From VRUE01 sp033856195 (GTDB lineage Bacteria > Actinomycetota > Thermoleophilia > Solirubrobacterales > 70-9), in contig JAWVFL010000003.1 of NCBI GenBank assembly GCA_033856195.1, positions 1-58,068 on the forward strand: DNA of 58,068 bases. Reading direction: 5' to 3'. Every line of letters begins with the position of its first letter. The stretch's first letter is position 1. Shown here in pieces: positions 42,966-52,156 of the stretch. A model generated the notes under the pieces. That model searched no databases. It was not told the origin of the DNA and saw only the letters and a program-made list of their open reading frames with translations. The translations under genes and the position numbers were made by a program.

Positions 42966-45021
42966 CTGAGACGACTTTTTCGGCCAAGTGGCCTGGCACC
43001 TCCTGGTACCTCTCGAACTCGACCTCGAAATCGGCGCGGCCACCGCTGATCGAACGCAGATCGGGCGCGTAGTCGAGAACCTCGGCCATCGGCACCTCGG
43101 CGCGCACCTCCGTCACCGTTCCTTTCGGCTCCATCCCCAGGGGATGGCCGCGGCGCGAGTTGAGATCGCCGATCACGTCGCCGACGACGTCACCCGGGCA
43201 GCTGACGAGGAGCCGCACGATCGGCTCGAGCAGCACCGGCTCGGCCGCTTCCATCGCCTCCTTGAAAGCCATCGCGCCGGCAATCTTGAAGGCCATCTCC
43301 GAGGAGTCGACGTCGTGGTGCTTGCCGTCGACGAGTCGCACGCGCACGCCCTTGACCGGATAGCCGGCGACGGTCCCATGTGCCATCGCCTCTTCGATCC
43401 CCTTCTCGACCGCGGGGATGAAGCTGCCGGGAATCGCCGCGCCCTTGATCTTGTTGACGAACTCCAGGCCGGCGCCGTTCCGGCTCGGCTCGATCTCGAT
43501 TTGGCAGTCGGCGAACTGGCCGCGGCCGCCCGACTGCTTCTTGTAGCGAGCGTGGGCGCTGGCCGGCCGCCGGATCGACTCCTGGTAGGGCACGCGCGGC
43601 GGGTGCAGCTCGATTTCGACGCCGAAGCGGCGCTTCATCCGCGCCACGATCACCTCGACGTGGATCTGGGTGAGGCCGGCGATGATCTGCTCGCCGGTCT
43701 GCGCATCGCGGTGCACGTCGAGGGTCGGGTCCTCCTCGGTGAGGCGACGCACCGCCACTGCCGCCTTCTCCTCGTCGCCCTTCGACTTGGGCTCATAGGC
43801 AAAGGCCATCACGGGATCGGGCAGGTCGAGCGGAGCGAAGCCGATCTCCTCCGCGCCGGCGCAGATCACATCGCCGGCGCGGGTCTCCTTCAGCTTGGCG
43901 ACCGCGCCGATGTCTCCCGCCCCGAGCTCGGCCGTCGGCCTCAGCTCCTTACCAAGCGGCTGACCGAGCTGGCCGATCCGCTCTTTCGTGCCGCGGGTGA
44001 CGTTGGCTGCCTGCGAATCCGAGGCAAGGGCGCCGCGGTAGACGCGGAAGAGGTTGACGCGGCCGGTGTAGGGATCGGCAAGCGTCTTGAAGACGTAGGC
44101 GACCAGCGGGCCGTCCTCGTCGGGCTCGATCTCGATCGCCTCGCCGCCGGGCCCCGTCGCAGCCAGAGCGCCCCGCATCGCAGGCGAGGGCAGGTCCTCG
44201 ACCAGCGCCTCCAGTAGCCGCCCGGTGCCGAGGTTGCGGGTCGCGACGCCGCAGGTCACCGGGAAGATCCGTCCGGCCGTGACCCCCTGCTTCAGCGCGC
44301 GGACGATCTCGTCGTGATCGATCTGCTCGCCCTCGAGGTAGCGCTCCATCAGCTCGTCGGAGTTCTCCGCCACCTCGTCCATCAGCTTCTCGCGGTACTC
44401 CTCGGCCTGATCGCGCAGCTCGTCCGGGATCTCTACCTCCGCCGCCGCGCCGGGGCCGATCCCCTCGTAGACGAAGGCCTTCTGGTCGATCAGGTCGATC
44501 ACGCCGCGCACACCGTGTTCGGCGCCGATCGGGATCTCGGTGGCGACGGCGTGCGGGCCGAAGGCGGCCTTGAGCGACTCGAGGGCGCGAAAGAAGTCGG
44601 CGCGCTCGCGGTCGAGCATGTTGACGAAGACGAGCCGCGCCAGCCCCTCGGCGTCGGCCCGGCGCCAGAGGCGCTCGGTGTGCACCTCGACGCCCGCCAC
44701 CGCGTTGACGACGACGACGGCTGCGTCGGCGACCCGCAGGGCGGCGATCGCGTCGGCGACGAAGCTCGGCTCCCCCGGCGTGTCGATCAGGTTGATCTCG
44801 CGCCCGCCGTGCTCGAAGCAGGCCAGCGAGGCGTTGATCGACATCGAGCGCTCCTGCTCGTCGGGCTCGTGGTCGGAGACCGTCGTCCCCTCGTCCACCG
44901 TGCCGAGCCGCCCCGTCGCCCCGGCCTCGAAGAGCATCGCCTCGTGCAGGCTCGTCTTGCCGCAGCCCCGGTGCCCTACCAGGGCAACATTGCGAATCCG
45001 GTCTGCGGCCTTATGAGGCAC
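42958..45021 (-). CDS. EF-G paralogue (elongation factor G-like protein) with altered GTPase motifs
   Basis: A 687-residue translational-GTPase-like protein with all five EF-G domains in order. G1 is GHRGCGKTS (16-24), G3 is DTPGEPSF (80-87) with Glu84 where canonical EF-G has the catalytic His, and G4 is NMLD (134-137) instead of NKxD. Domain IV (GGRGQFADCQIEIEP) and V (VIGDLNSRRGHPLGMEP) are conserved. It is likely a GTP-binding factor with weak or no hydrolysis, as reported for some second EF-G copies, rather than the main translocase. Function in this organism is unknown. Confidence 0.9.
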   Translation of the reverse strand: MPHKAADRIRNVALVGHRGCGKTSLHEAMLFEAGATGRLGTVDEGTTVSDHEPDEQERSMSINASLACFEHGGREINLIDTPGEPSFVADAIAALRVADAAVVVVNAVAGVEVHTERLWRRADAEGLARLVFVNMLDRERADFFRALESLKAAFGPHAVATEIPIGAEHGVRGVIDLIDQKAFVYEGIGPGAAAEVEIPDELRDQAEEYREKLMDEVAENSDELMERYLEGEQIDHDEIVRALKQGVTAGRIFPVTCGVATRNLGTGRLLEALVEDLPSPAMRGALAATGPGGEAIEIEPDEDGPLVAYVFKTLADPYTGRVNLFRVYRGALASDSQAANVTRGTKERIGQLGQPLGKELRPTAELGAGDIGAVAKLKETRAGDVICAGAEEIGFAPLDLPDPVMAFAYEPKSKGDEEKAAVAVRRLTEEDPTLDVHRDAQTGEQIIAGLTQIHVEVIVARMKRRFGVEIELHPPRVPYQESIRRPASAHARYKKQSGGRGQFADCQIEIEPSRNGAGLEFVNKIKGAAIPGSFIPAVEKGIEEAMAHGTVAGYPVKGVRVRLVDGKHHDVDSSEMAFKIAGAMAFKEAMEAAEPVLLEPIVRLLVSCPGDVVGDVIGDLNSRRGHPLGMEPKGTVTEVRAEVPMAEVLDYAPDLRSISGGRADFEVEFERYQEVPGHLAEKVVSAG

Positions 45022-45073
45022 ATACCTGAAGGTACAGGCCGAGTCGCGTAACTCAACCGGGTTAAGTACGGGG

Positions 45074-45847
45074 TCAGGCAGCCTGAAGGCTGGACTTCAA
45101 GCGCATCACGGCCTTGGTGTGCAGCTGCGAGACGCGTGACTCGGTGACGCCGAGGACCTCGCCGATCTCGCGCAGGGTGAGGTTCTCGTAGTAGTAGAGG
45201 GCGACGACGAGCTGCTCGCGCTCGGGCAGCGAGGAGATCGCCTCGGTGAGCCGGTCCTTGACCTCGCTGCTGGCCAGGGACTCCTGTGGGTCCTCGGCGC
45301 GCGGGTCGGAGATCGTGTCGAGCAGCGAGACCTGGTCGCCGGAGGAGTCCGACACGGTCCAAAGCTCGTCCAGTGCGTAGACGGAAGAGTTGGCGATCTC
45401 CAGCAGCGAGGTCTGCAGTTCGTCCTCGCTGACCTTGAGCCGGGCGGCGAGCTCGGCCTCGCTGGGCGCCCGCTGCAGCTCGTGCTCGAGCTTGGCCTGA
45501 GCAGCCTCGATTTCGCGGGCGCGGGAGCGGACCGAGCGCGGCACCCAGTCCAGCGAGCGCAGCTCGTCGATTATCGCGCCGCGGATACGGGTCATCGCGA
45601 AGGTCTCGAATTTGATCCCGCGCTCGGGCTCGAAGCGCTCGATCGCGCCGATCAGGCCCATCAGCCCGTAAGAGATCAGGTCGGCGTCGTCGACGTGAGA
45701 GGGCAGGCCTGCACCGAGCCGGCCGGCGACGAACTTGACCATCGGCGAGTACGCCACGACCAAGCGCTCGCGCGCGGTGGCGTCGCCTTCCCCCTTGTAG
45801 CGGCGCCAAAGATCGCGCAGCTCCACCTCTTTTACGCCCGTTTCCAT
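45074..45847 (-). CDS. RNA polymerase sigma factor of the WhiG/FliA type
   Basis: A 257-residue sigma-70 family factor. Region 2 is DDADLISYGLMGLIGAIERFEPERGIKFETFAMTRIRGAIIDELRSLDW, spread over its subregions, with region 3 QRAPSEAELAARLKVSEDEL and region 4 LPEREQLVVALYYYENLTLREIGEVLGVTESRVSQLHTKA. Group 3 motility or sporulation-type sigma factors have this layout without an N-terminal region 1.1. There are no flagellar genes in the window, so the regulon is probably developmental or stress-related. Placed 43 nt downstream of xerC. Confidence 0.93.
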   Translation of the reverse strand: METGVKEVELRDLWRRYKGEGDATARERLVVAYSPMVKFVAGRLGAGLPSHVDDADLISYGLMGLIGAIERFEPERGIKFETFAMTRIRGAIIDELRSLDWVPRSVRSRAREIEAAQAKLEHELQRAPSEAELAARLKVSEDELQTSLLEIANSSVYALDELWTVSDSSGDQVSLLDTISDPRAEDPQESLASSEVKDRLTEAISSLPEREQLVVALYYYENLTLREIGEVLGVTESRVSQLHTKAVMRLKSSLQAA

Positions 45848-45890
45848 CGACTCCCGCTGAATCCTAAGGTCGCTGACAAGTTATTGCCGC

Positions 45891-46772
45891 TCATGCGCGC
45901 GGGTGGGTGGCCGCATACGCGTCACGGAGGCGAGCCGCATCGACCCGAGTGTAGACCTGTGTGGTTGATATGGAAGAGTGGCCGAGCAGCTCCTGAATCG
46001 TGCGCAGGTCGGCGCCGCCCTCGAGCAGGTGCGTGGCGAAGCTGTGGCGCAGCGAGTGCGGCGAGACGCCGCCGGCAAGCGCAGCCTCGCGAACCCAGAG
46101 CCCAAGCCGGCGCGTGATGTCTGAATTGGAAAGCCGCCGGCCGCTCTTGGAGAGGAAAAGGGCCTGCTCGCGCGGGTCGCCCGCCAGGGCGTGACGCCCG
46201 CGCTCGCTGTAGCGCTGCAGCGCCCGTTGAGCGGGCTCTCCCACCGGTAGCAGCCGTTCCTTCGAGCCCTTGCCGAGCACGCGCAGCTGCTCGGTCTCGA
46301 AGTCGAGCGCGCCAAGGTCGAGGTTGACGATCTCCTCGCAGCGCAGCCCGCAGGAGTAGGCGAGCTCGAGCATCGCCCGGTCGCGCAGCTCCAGCGGCGT
46401 CCGCGCCGGGATCCGCTCCAGCAGCTGCCGCACCTGCTCGGCCGAGAGGACCCGCGGCAGCTTCTCTTTGCGCTTCGGGCTCGAAACCAGGTCGGCCGGG
46501 TTCTGCCCAACGCGTTCGGTGCGGACGAGGTAATCGAAAAGCCCGCGGATGGCCGCGAGCTTGCGGGCCACCGTCGAGGGCGCCGCGCCATCCGAGGAAA
46601 GCCCGGCGGCGTAGCGCCTGACGTCGCGATGACGAATGTCCCCGGGTACACGGTCGCCTGCCCACTCAACGAACTGCGCCAGGTCGACCCCGTAAGCACG
46701 ACGGGTCCGCTCGGCAGCACTTCGCGCTCTCAAGTCTCGGTCATACGCGGTCAGCGCATCCGCCCAATTCAC
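45891..46772 (-). CDS. xerC: Tyrosine site-specific recombinase XerC/XerD
   Basis: A 293-residue recombinase, probably for chromosome dimer resolution. An N-terminal SAM-like core-binding domain (to about 100) precedes the catalytic domain with Arg in SCGLRCEEIVNLD, HSLRHSFATHLL (His and Arg), LGHSSI (His) and the nucleophile Tyr in TTQVYTRVD. Length and motifs fit the housekeeping XerC/D pair; no phage or island context surrounds it. It lies next to the sigma factor as in many genomes. Confidence 0.93.
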   Translation of the reverse strand: MNWADALTAYDRDLRARSAAERTRRAYGVDLAQFVEWAGDRVPGDIRHRDVRRYAAGLSSDGAAPSTVARKLAAIRGLFDYLVRTERVGQNPADLVSSPKRKEKLPRVLSAEQVRQLLERIPARTPLELRDRAMLELAYSCGLRCEEIVNLDLGALDFETEQLRVLGKGSKERLLPVGEPAQRALQRYSERGRHALAGDPREQALFLSKSGRRLSNSDITRRLGLWVREAALAGGVSPHSLRHSFATHLLEGGADLRTIQELLGHSSISTTQVYTRVDAARLRDAYAATHPRA

Positions 46773-46810
46773 AAAATGTGATTCGTGTTTGCTGGGTTAC
46801 GTCCTGCGAA

Positions 46811-46908
46811 CGGACGCGAAAACCAAGCAGTTCAAGGACGCAGGGAGCGTGGCGTGCTCTGCACGCGAGCGACCGAGGACGCCGAAATGCGCCGGTTTAC
46901 AGCGTCCG
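46811..46908. repeat. Nested palindrome M6 (five-copy family) after the L,D-transpeptidase
   Basis: The core at 46824-46895 has CAAGCAGTTCAAGGACGCAG, GCGTGC-TCT-GCACGC at the apex and GAGGACGCCGAAATGCGCCG. Outer arms include the perfect pair CGGACGC (46811-46817) / GCGTCCG (46902-46908), which ends 1 nt from the L,D-transpeptidase stop. Confidence 0.85.
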
Positions 46909-47946
46909 CTATCCAATGTAGATAGGCGTCCCAACTTCGACTTGGTCGTAGAGCTCTTCCACGTCGGGAATCGCCATGCGGACGCAGCCGTGCGAAGCCG
47001 CGGTGCCGAGCGAGTAGGTCTCTTCTGTGCCATGGATGCCGGCACCTTCGAAGATCCCCATCCAGCGCGCCTTGATCGGATTTGAAGGGCCTGGCGGGAT
47101 GTCCTGGCCGGCCAGGCTTCCGGCCCAGTCCGATTCAGGAACGTGCCAGGTTGGGTTTTCTTCCTTTTCCTGTATGTGGTAGAGGCCTTCAGGCGTTTCC
47201 AGCCCTTCCTGGCCGACCGCGACCGTGTAGGTCTTCGCCAGCTTCAGGTCCTTCCAGAGGCGCAAGGTGAAGGCCCCGCGATCGAGGGTGAGGTAGGACG
47301 GGTAAGCGGCGGCAACTTCCTGCGTGGTGACAGCGGGCTTCGTGTAATGGGTGCGGGCGGCGATCGTCTGGTCCGCATTGGCGTTCAGCACCGCGGCGCG
47401 CAGCTGGCGCGTGAGCAGGTTGTCGCGCAGCTTGCGTCCGTTCTTGGCGGCGACGACTTCGAGCGAGTCGGCGCTCGGTTCGACCGACGCATCCTGCGCT
47501 TCGCGATCGACTTCGTCGGCGACCTCGCGCACGAAGCGATTGATCGCCGATCGCGAATAGGTGACGGCGGCGGGAATCTGCTCCTCGACGCTGCCGCCGG
47601 TCACGTAGCGAACGAGCCGGCCGGGGAAGCCGCCGTCGCGACTTTCGGCGAGCGCGTCCTCGACCGCCGCGTCGAGGCCTGCGTGGACTTTGAGACTCTT
47701 GCCGTCGAGCGTCCAGCTCTTGCCGTCGTAGCCGACGCGCAGCGAGTGCGGCAGCGGTCCGAGCAGCTCGCGCCGAACCTCCCGCTTGGCTTCGGCTTCG
47801 TTCATGCCGCCGACATCGACTCCACCGACCGTCACCCCGTCGGCGATCTTGTCCTTCTCCGAGCTGTCGTAGGCATAGCCGACGCCGACCATGGCGAGCA
47901 GAAGCGCCACCACAGCGACGATCGCGATCTGCGACTTGCGACCCAT
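46909..47946 (-). CDS. L,D-transpeptidase with membrane anchor and peptidoglycan-binding-like domain
   Basis: A 345-residue envelope enzyme. Residues 7-25 form a membrane helix, then a VanW/PG_binding_4-like region to about 200, then a YkuD catalytic domain (about 210-345). The active-site motif is SHGCVRM with the nucleophilic Cys, preceded by IHGTEETYSLG. It should form 3-3 crosslinks in peptidoglycan or attach proteins to it. Divergent from the folate cyclo-ligase-like gene across 73 bp, with its 3' end at repeat M6. Confidence 0.92.
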   Translation of the reverse strand: MGRKSQIAIVAVVALLLAMVGVGYAYDSSEKDKIADGVTVGGVDVGGMNEAEAKREVRRELLGPLPHSLRVGYDGKSWTLDGKSLKVHAGLDAAVEDALAESRDGGFPGRLVRYVTGGSVEEQIPAAVTYSRSAINRFVREVADEVDREAQDASVEPSADSLEVVAAKNGRKLRDNLLTRQLRAAVLNANADQTIAARTHYTKPAVTTQEVAAAYPSYLTLDRGAFTLRLWKDLKLAKTYTVAVGQEGLETPEGLYHIQEKEENPTWHVPESDWAGSLAGQDIPPGPSNPIKARWMGIFEGAGIHGTEETYSLGTAASHGCVRMAIPDVEELYDQVEVGTPIYIG

Positions 47947-48019
47947 TGCCTGTAAATCCTACGACCGACCGCCGACGGGCTAGGCGAATATCGACTATCG
48001 CGGCGGATATGTTTCAGCG

Positions 48020-48742
48020 GTGCCACCGAAAGCCAGCAAGGACACCGTGCGCAAGGAAGTCTGGAAAGCGATGGACCGCGAGGGGGTCTCGCGCTTCCCG
48101 GGGGCTGACGGACGCATCCCCAACTTCGCCGGCGCGAAGCTGGCGGCGGAGAAGCTCGCGGGGCAACGGCTTTGGAAGCGCGCCCGGGTGATCAAGGCAA
48201 ATCCCGACTCGCCCCAGACCTACGCCCGGCGGATCGCGCTCGAAGAGGGCAAGACCGTGATCATGGCCGTGCCGCGGCTGCGCGACCCCCATCCTTTCCG
48301 CGTGCTCGACCCGAAGAAGCTCTCCAAACGCGCGGTCAAAGAGGCAGCGACGATCAAGGGCGCGCTCAAGCACGGCCGCGTCGTCGCCCTCGACGAGCTG
48401 CCTGAGATCGACTTCGTGCTCTGCGGCTCGGTCGCGGTCAACCTCAGCGGCGCCCGCGTTGGCAAGGGCGGCGGCTACTCGGACCTCGAGTACGGGGTGC
48501 TGATCGACGCCGGCAAGATCGACGGCCACACGACGGTGGCGACGACGGTCCACCCCACCCAGGTGCTGCGCCGCCACCTGATGATGACCTCGCACGATTT
48601 GCCTGTCGACGTGATCGCCACGCCCCGCGCCGTGATCGAGGTCGAGCGCCAGTACGAGCGCCCGCGCGGAATCCTCTGGGACCACCTGCAGCCACCACAG
48701 ATACGCGAGATACCCATACTTGAACGTATGGGCTATGCCTGA
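48020..48742 (+). CDS. 5-formyltetrahydrofolate cyclo-ligase-like protein
   Basis: A 240-residue MTHFS-family protein. KASKDTVRKEVWKAMDREGVSRFP at the N-terminus and VNLSGARVGKGGGYSDLEYGVLID at about 142-165 correspond to the family's nucleotide/folate segments, with the glycine-rich GKGGGY motif retained. The family converts 5-formyl-THF to 5,10-methenyl-THF with ATP, but this longer variant (like MTHFSD N-terminal parts) may act on something else. Its end overlaps the following hydrolase gene by 8 nt. Confidence 0.8.
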   Translation: MPPKASKDTVRKEVWKAMDREGVSRFPGADGRIPNFAGAKLAAEKLAGQRLWKRARVIKANPDSPQTYARRIALEEGKTVIMAVPRLRDPHPFRVLDPKKLSKRAVKEAATIKGALKHGRVVALDELPEIDFVLCGSVAVNLSGARVGKGGGYSDLEYGVLIDAGKIDGHTTVATTVHPTQVLRRHLMMTSHDLPVDVIATPRAVIEVERQYERPRGILWDHLQPPQIREIPILERMGYA

Positions 48743-49610
48743 CGACTACGGCAATCCCGATCCCGAGTGGCCGCGGGTCGACTGGCGGCCGCACGTGCAC
48801 CGGCTCGAGCTGCCGGGGGCGACGGTCAACTACGCCGAGATCGGCGAAGGCGAGCCGATCATCTTCGTCCATGGCATCACCAGCTCCTGGCAGGCCTGGC
48901 TGGAGAACCTGCCCCATTGCAGTCGCTCCCACCGCGCCATCGCCCTCGACCTTCCCGGCTTCGGCGCCAGCCCGATGCCCTCCTGGCCTATCGACATGCC
49001 GGCTTACGGCCGCCTTCTGCGTGACTTCTGCGAGAAGCTCGGCATCGGCAACGACGCAACGCTGGTCGGCAACTCGATGGGCGGTCTGGTCGCTGCCGAG
49101 GCTGTGCTGAGCGAGCCGAACAGGTTCAACCGCCTCGTTCTCGTCTCGGCGGCCGGCTTCATCAACACCTGGCTGCCCCACCAGCGCGGCAAAGCCACCT
49201 CACAGGCCTGGAACACCTTCGGCCGCCCTTTCGGAGCCGCCGCGCGCTTCTTCGTAACCCACCCGCGCGCTCGCTACCTGATGTTCCGCTTCGCAATTCG
49301 CTACCCGGACCGCCTGAGCAAGGAGCTGCTCTGGGAGCAGATGGCATCGGGTGTCCCCTGCCCCGGCTTCGCCGACGCCCTCGACGCGGTGATCGAATAC
49401 GACGCCCGTGACCGCCTCGAAGAGATCCAGATCCCGACGATGATCGTCTGGGGCATGGACGACTGGGTCATCTCAGCCGCGGCAGCCCTCAGCTACCACC
49501 GCCGCATCCCCCAATCCCGCCTGGAGATCTTCGAGCACACGGGACACGTGCCCCAGATGGAGCGCCCAGCGCGCTTCAACGCACTGCTGGACGAGTTCCT
49601 GGCGCCTTAG
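48735..49610 (+). CDS. Alpha/beta hydrolase
   Basis: About 291 residues of a canonical alpha/beta hydrolase. The oxyanion motif FVHGITSSWQAW, nucleophile elbow GNSMGG (Ser), acid in WGMDDWVIS and His in EHTGHVPQMERP are all present. The ATG at 48735 overlaps the upstream stop; a TTG at 48720 would add five residues. The substrate could be an ester, epoxide or meta-cleavage product; the sequence alone does not decide. Convergent with ilvD across 29 bp. Confidence 0.9.
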   Translation: MPDDYGNPDPEWPRVDWRPHVHRLELPGATVNYAEIGEGEPIIFVHGITSSWQAWLENLPHCSRSHRAIALDLPGFGASPMPSWPIDMPAYGRLLRDFCEKLGIGNDATLVGNSMGGLVAAEAVLSEPNRFNRLVLVSAAGFINTWLPHQRGKATSQAWNTFGRPFGAAARFFVTHPRARYLMFRFAIRYPDRLSKELLWEQMASGVPCPGFADALDAVIEYDARDRLEEIQIPTMIVWGMDDWVISAAAALSYHRRIPQSRLEIFEHTGHVPQMERPARFNALLDEFLAP

Positions 49611-49639
49611 TCGCAATATGTGCGACTAAAACGCCAGTA

Positions 49640-51334
49640 CTAGGTCGTTACGGCGCCGTGAGAGGCAGAGGACACGGTCGCGGCGTACTTGGCCATCACG
49701 CCCTTGCCGAACGGAGATGGCGGAGACTCGTACTCGGCGACGCGCTTGGCTATCTCCTCGTCGGAGAGGGCCACGTCGAGGCGGCGGCTGTCGATGTCGA
49801 CGGTGATCTCGTCGCCCTCGCGGATCGCCGCAATCGGGCCGCCCCTGGCGGCCTCCGGCGCGACGTGGCCGATCATCAGGCCGCGGGTAGCGCCGGAGAA
49901 GCGTCCGTCCGTCACCATCGCGACGGTCTCGCCCAAGCCCTCGCCGACGATCGCGGCGGTGACCTGAAGCATCTCCCTCATGCCGGGGCCACCGACGGGC
50001 CCCTCGTTGCGAATCACGACGATGTCGCCCGCGTCGATCCGCTGCTCCTTGACCGCGCGAAAGCAATCCTCTTCGGACTCGAAGACCCGGGCGGGCCCGG
50101 TCTGCTGGGTCCGCTCGGTGCCGGCGAGCTTGACCACGGCTCCCTCGGGGGCCAGGTTGCCGCCGAGGATCGCCAGGCCACCTTCATCCTTGACCGGGTC
50201 TTCGAGCGGTCGCACGACTTCCTGGCCGGGCGCCTCGCTTGCCTCGGCCGCGACCTCGCCGATCGTCTTGCCGGTGACGGTGATCGCGTCCTCGTGCAGG
50301 TTGCCCGATTCGGCCAGGCGCCTGAGGATCACCGGCACGCCCCCGGCGGCATAGAGGTCGGTGGCGACAAAACGACCACCCGGCTTGAGGTCGGCGAAGA
50401 GCGGCGTAGCGCGGGAGATCCGCTCGAAGTCGGCCATCGTCAGCTCGATGTCGAGCTCCTTGGCGAGCGCGATCAGGTGCAGCACGGCGTTGGTCGACCC
50501 GCCCGAGGCGCAGACGCAGGCGATCGCGTTCTCCAGCGAGTCGCGGGTGACTACCTTGCTCGGCGTCACGTCATCGACCAGGACGCCCAGGACCAGCTCG
50601 CCGATCCGCTCCGCGACTGTGCCCTTCTCGCCGTCTTCGGCCGGGACCATCGCTGAGCCACCGGCGCTGATGCCCAGCGCCTCGAAGGCACAGGCCATCG
50701 TGTTGGCGGTGAACTGGCCACCACAGGCGCCGGCGCCGGGGCTGGCGACCCCCTCCAGCTCATGCAGTTCCTCGTCGCTCATGTCGCCGGCGTTGTGGGC
50801 GCCGATCGCCTCGAAGATGTCGAGGATCGTCACGTCGCGGCCGTGCCAGTGGCCGGGCGCGATCGAGCCGCCGTAGAGGAGGACCGAGGGGACGTCGAGG
50901 CGGGCCAGCGCCATCGCGCAGCCGGGGATCGTCTTGTCGCAGGCACAGAGCGCGACGATCGCGTCGAACTGGTAGCCGCGCGCCATCAGCTCGATCGAAT
51001 CGGCGATCACCTCGCGGCTGACCAGCGAGGCCTTCATCCCCTGCGTCCCCATCGTCACCCCGTCGGAGACGGCGACCGTGTTGAACTCCATCGGCGTGCC
51101 ACCGGCTGCACGCACGCCCTCCTTGACGTGCTCGGCGAGACCGCGCAGGTGGAAGTTGCAGGGCATCGCCTCGGTCCAGGTGTTGGCGATACCGATCGTC
51201 GGCCGGCTAAGCGCATCGTCGTCGAAGCCGATGCCCTTCATGTAGGCGCGCGAGTGGGCCCGGTCGGGCCCGTCGAAGACGACGCTGGAGCGAGGGCGGG
51301 GCAGCTTTGTCGTGGTGGCGCCGTTGGAGCTCAT
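49640..51334 (-). CDS. ilvD: Dihydroxy-acid dehydratase
   Basis: A 564-residue iron-sulfur enzyme of valine, leucine and isoleucine synthesis. Cluster ligands sit in ALCACDKTIPGCAMALARLD and GACGGQFTANTMACAFEALG, and FSGATRGLMIGHVAPEA lies near the C-terminus. The N-terminus RSSVVFDGPDRAHSRAYMKGIGFDDDAL is typical. I start at the second ATG (51334); a codon two residues earlier is also possible. It starts 9 nt after thiD, and its end converges on the hydrolase. Confidence 0.96.
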   Translation of the reverse strand: MSSNGATTTKLPRPRSSVVFDGPDRAHSRAYMKGIGFDDDALSRPTIGIANTWTEAMPCNFHLRGLAEHVKEGVRAAGGTPMEFNTVAVSDGVTMGTQGMKASLVSREVIADSIELMARGYQFDAIVALCACDKTIPGCAMALARLDVPSVLLYGGSIAPGHWHGRDVTILDIFEAIGAHNAGDMSDEELHELEGVASPGAGACGGQFTANTMACAFEALGISAGGSAMVPAEDGEKGTVAERIGELVLGVLVDDVTPSKVVTRDSLENAIACVCASGGSTNAVLHLIALAKELDIELTMADFERISRATPLFADLKPGGRFVATDLYAAGGVPVILRRLAESGNLHEDAITVTGKTIGEVAAEASEAPGQEVVRPLEDPVKDEGGLAILGGNLAPEGAVVKLAGTERTQQTGPARVFESEEDCFRAVKEQRIDAGDIVVIRNEGPVGGPGMREMLQVTAAIVGEGLGETVAMVTDGRFSGATRGLMIGHVAPEAARGGPIAAIREGDEITVDIDSRRLDVALSDEEIAKRVAEYESPPSPFGKGVMAKYAATVSSASHGAVTT

Positions 51335-51343
51335 GGCCAAAAT

Positions 51344-52147
51344 CTACTGTGGCGCCCGCGCGGTCAGGTTGAAGACGTCGACTGGGCCGGGACCGTCGCC
51401 GATCTCACGCAGGCCCGCGGCCACGGCGGCTGAGGCAACTTCGCGTGCTTTTCGCGCCGCCTCCAGCGGCGGCTCGCCAAGAGCCAGAAACGCGGCGAGC
51501 ACCGAAGAGTGGGTACACCCGGAGCCGTGCGCGGCGCCGCCGGGGTACCGCTCGCCGGGGATCTCGGCGGATTCGCGACCGTCAAAGAAGAGATCGATCA
51601 CCCGCTCGCTGTGGCCACCGGTGACCACGACCGCGTGGGGTCCAAGAGCTAGGACCTCGCGGGCCAAATCCTCCTGGGAGTCCTGCTCTCCCGTACCCGT
51701 CAGCACGCGAGCCTCCGGGATGTTGGGGGTGACAACGGTCGCCAGGGGAAGCAGGCGCTCGACCAATGCCGCCCGGGCCTCTTCGTCGAGCAGGACAGCG
51801 CCGCTCTCGGCGACCATCACCGGGTCGACCACGACCGGCGCCTCGCCGACGAAGCGCAGCGCCTCGATCACCGCGTCGACCGTCTCCACTGTGCCCAGCA
51901 TGCCGATCTTCACCGCCGCCACACCGATGTCTTCGGCGACGGCGCCGACCTGAGCGACGATCATCTCCGGCGAGACGGCTTCGATCGCCTCGACGCCGAC
52001 CGTGCTCTGCGCGGTGATCGCCGTGATCGCCGTCATCCCGTGCACACCGCAGCGAGCGAAGGCCTTCAGGTCGGCCTGGATGCCGGCCCCACCGCCGGAG
52101 TCCGACCCGGCGATCGAGAGCACAGCTGGGATGGGAGAGCTGGCCAC
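51344..52147 (-). CDS. thiD: Bifunctional hydroxymethylpyrimidine kinase / phosphomethylpyrimidine kinase
   Basis: A 267-residue ribokinase-fold enzyme of thiamine synthesis. It begins AVLSIAGSDSGGGAGIQADLKAFARCG, has AITAQST, VVVDPVMVAESGAVLL and the anion-hole segment GAAHGSGCTHSSVLAAFLALG with the catalytic Asp position replaced within the family pattern by the CTHS sequence region. It catalyses two successive phosphorylations of HMP. No thi riboswitch is visible upstream; dprA lies 9 nt away. Confidence 0.94.
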   Translation of the reverse strand: MASSPIPAVLSIAGSDSGGGAGIQADLKAFARCGVHGMTAITAITAQSTVGVEAIEAVSPEMIVAQVGAVAEDIGVAAVKIGMLGTVETVDAVIEALRFVGEAPVVVDPVMVAESGAVLLDEEARAALVERLLPLATVVTPNIPEARVLTGTGEQDSQEDLAREVLALGPHAVVVTGGHSERVIDLFFDGRESAEIPGERYPGGAAHGSGCTHSSVLAAFLALGEPPLEAARKAREVASAAVAAGLREIGDGPGPVDVFNLTARAPQ

Positions 52148-52156
52148 CGGCGCAGC

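Noticed and set aside
45891..46772. XerC as the integrase of the tRNA-Gly islet
   Set aside because: It is 5 kb away, outside the direct repeats, and has the length and context of the housekeeping recombinase.
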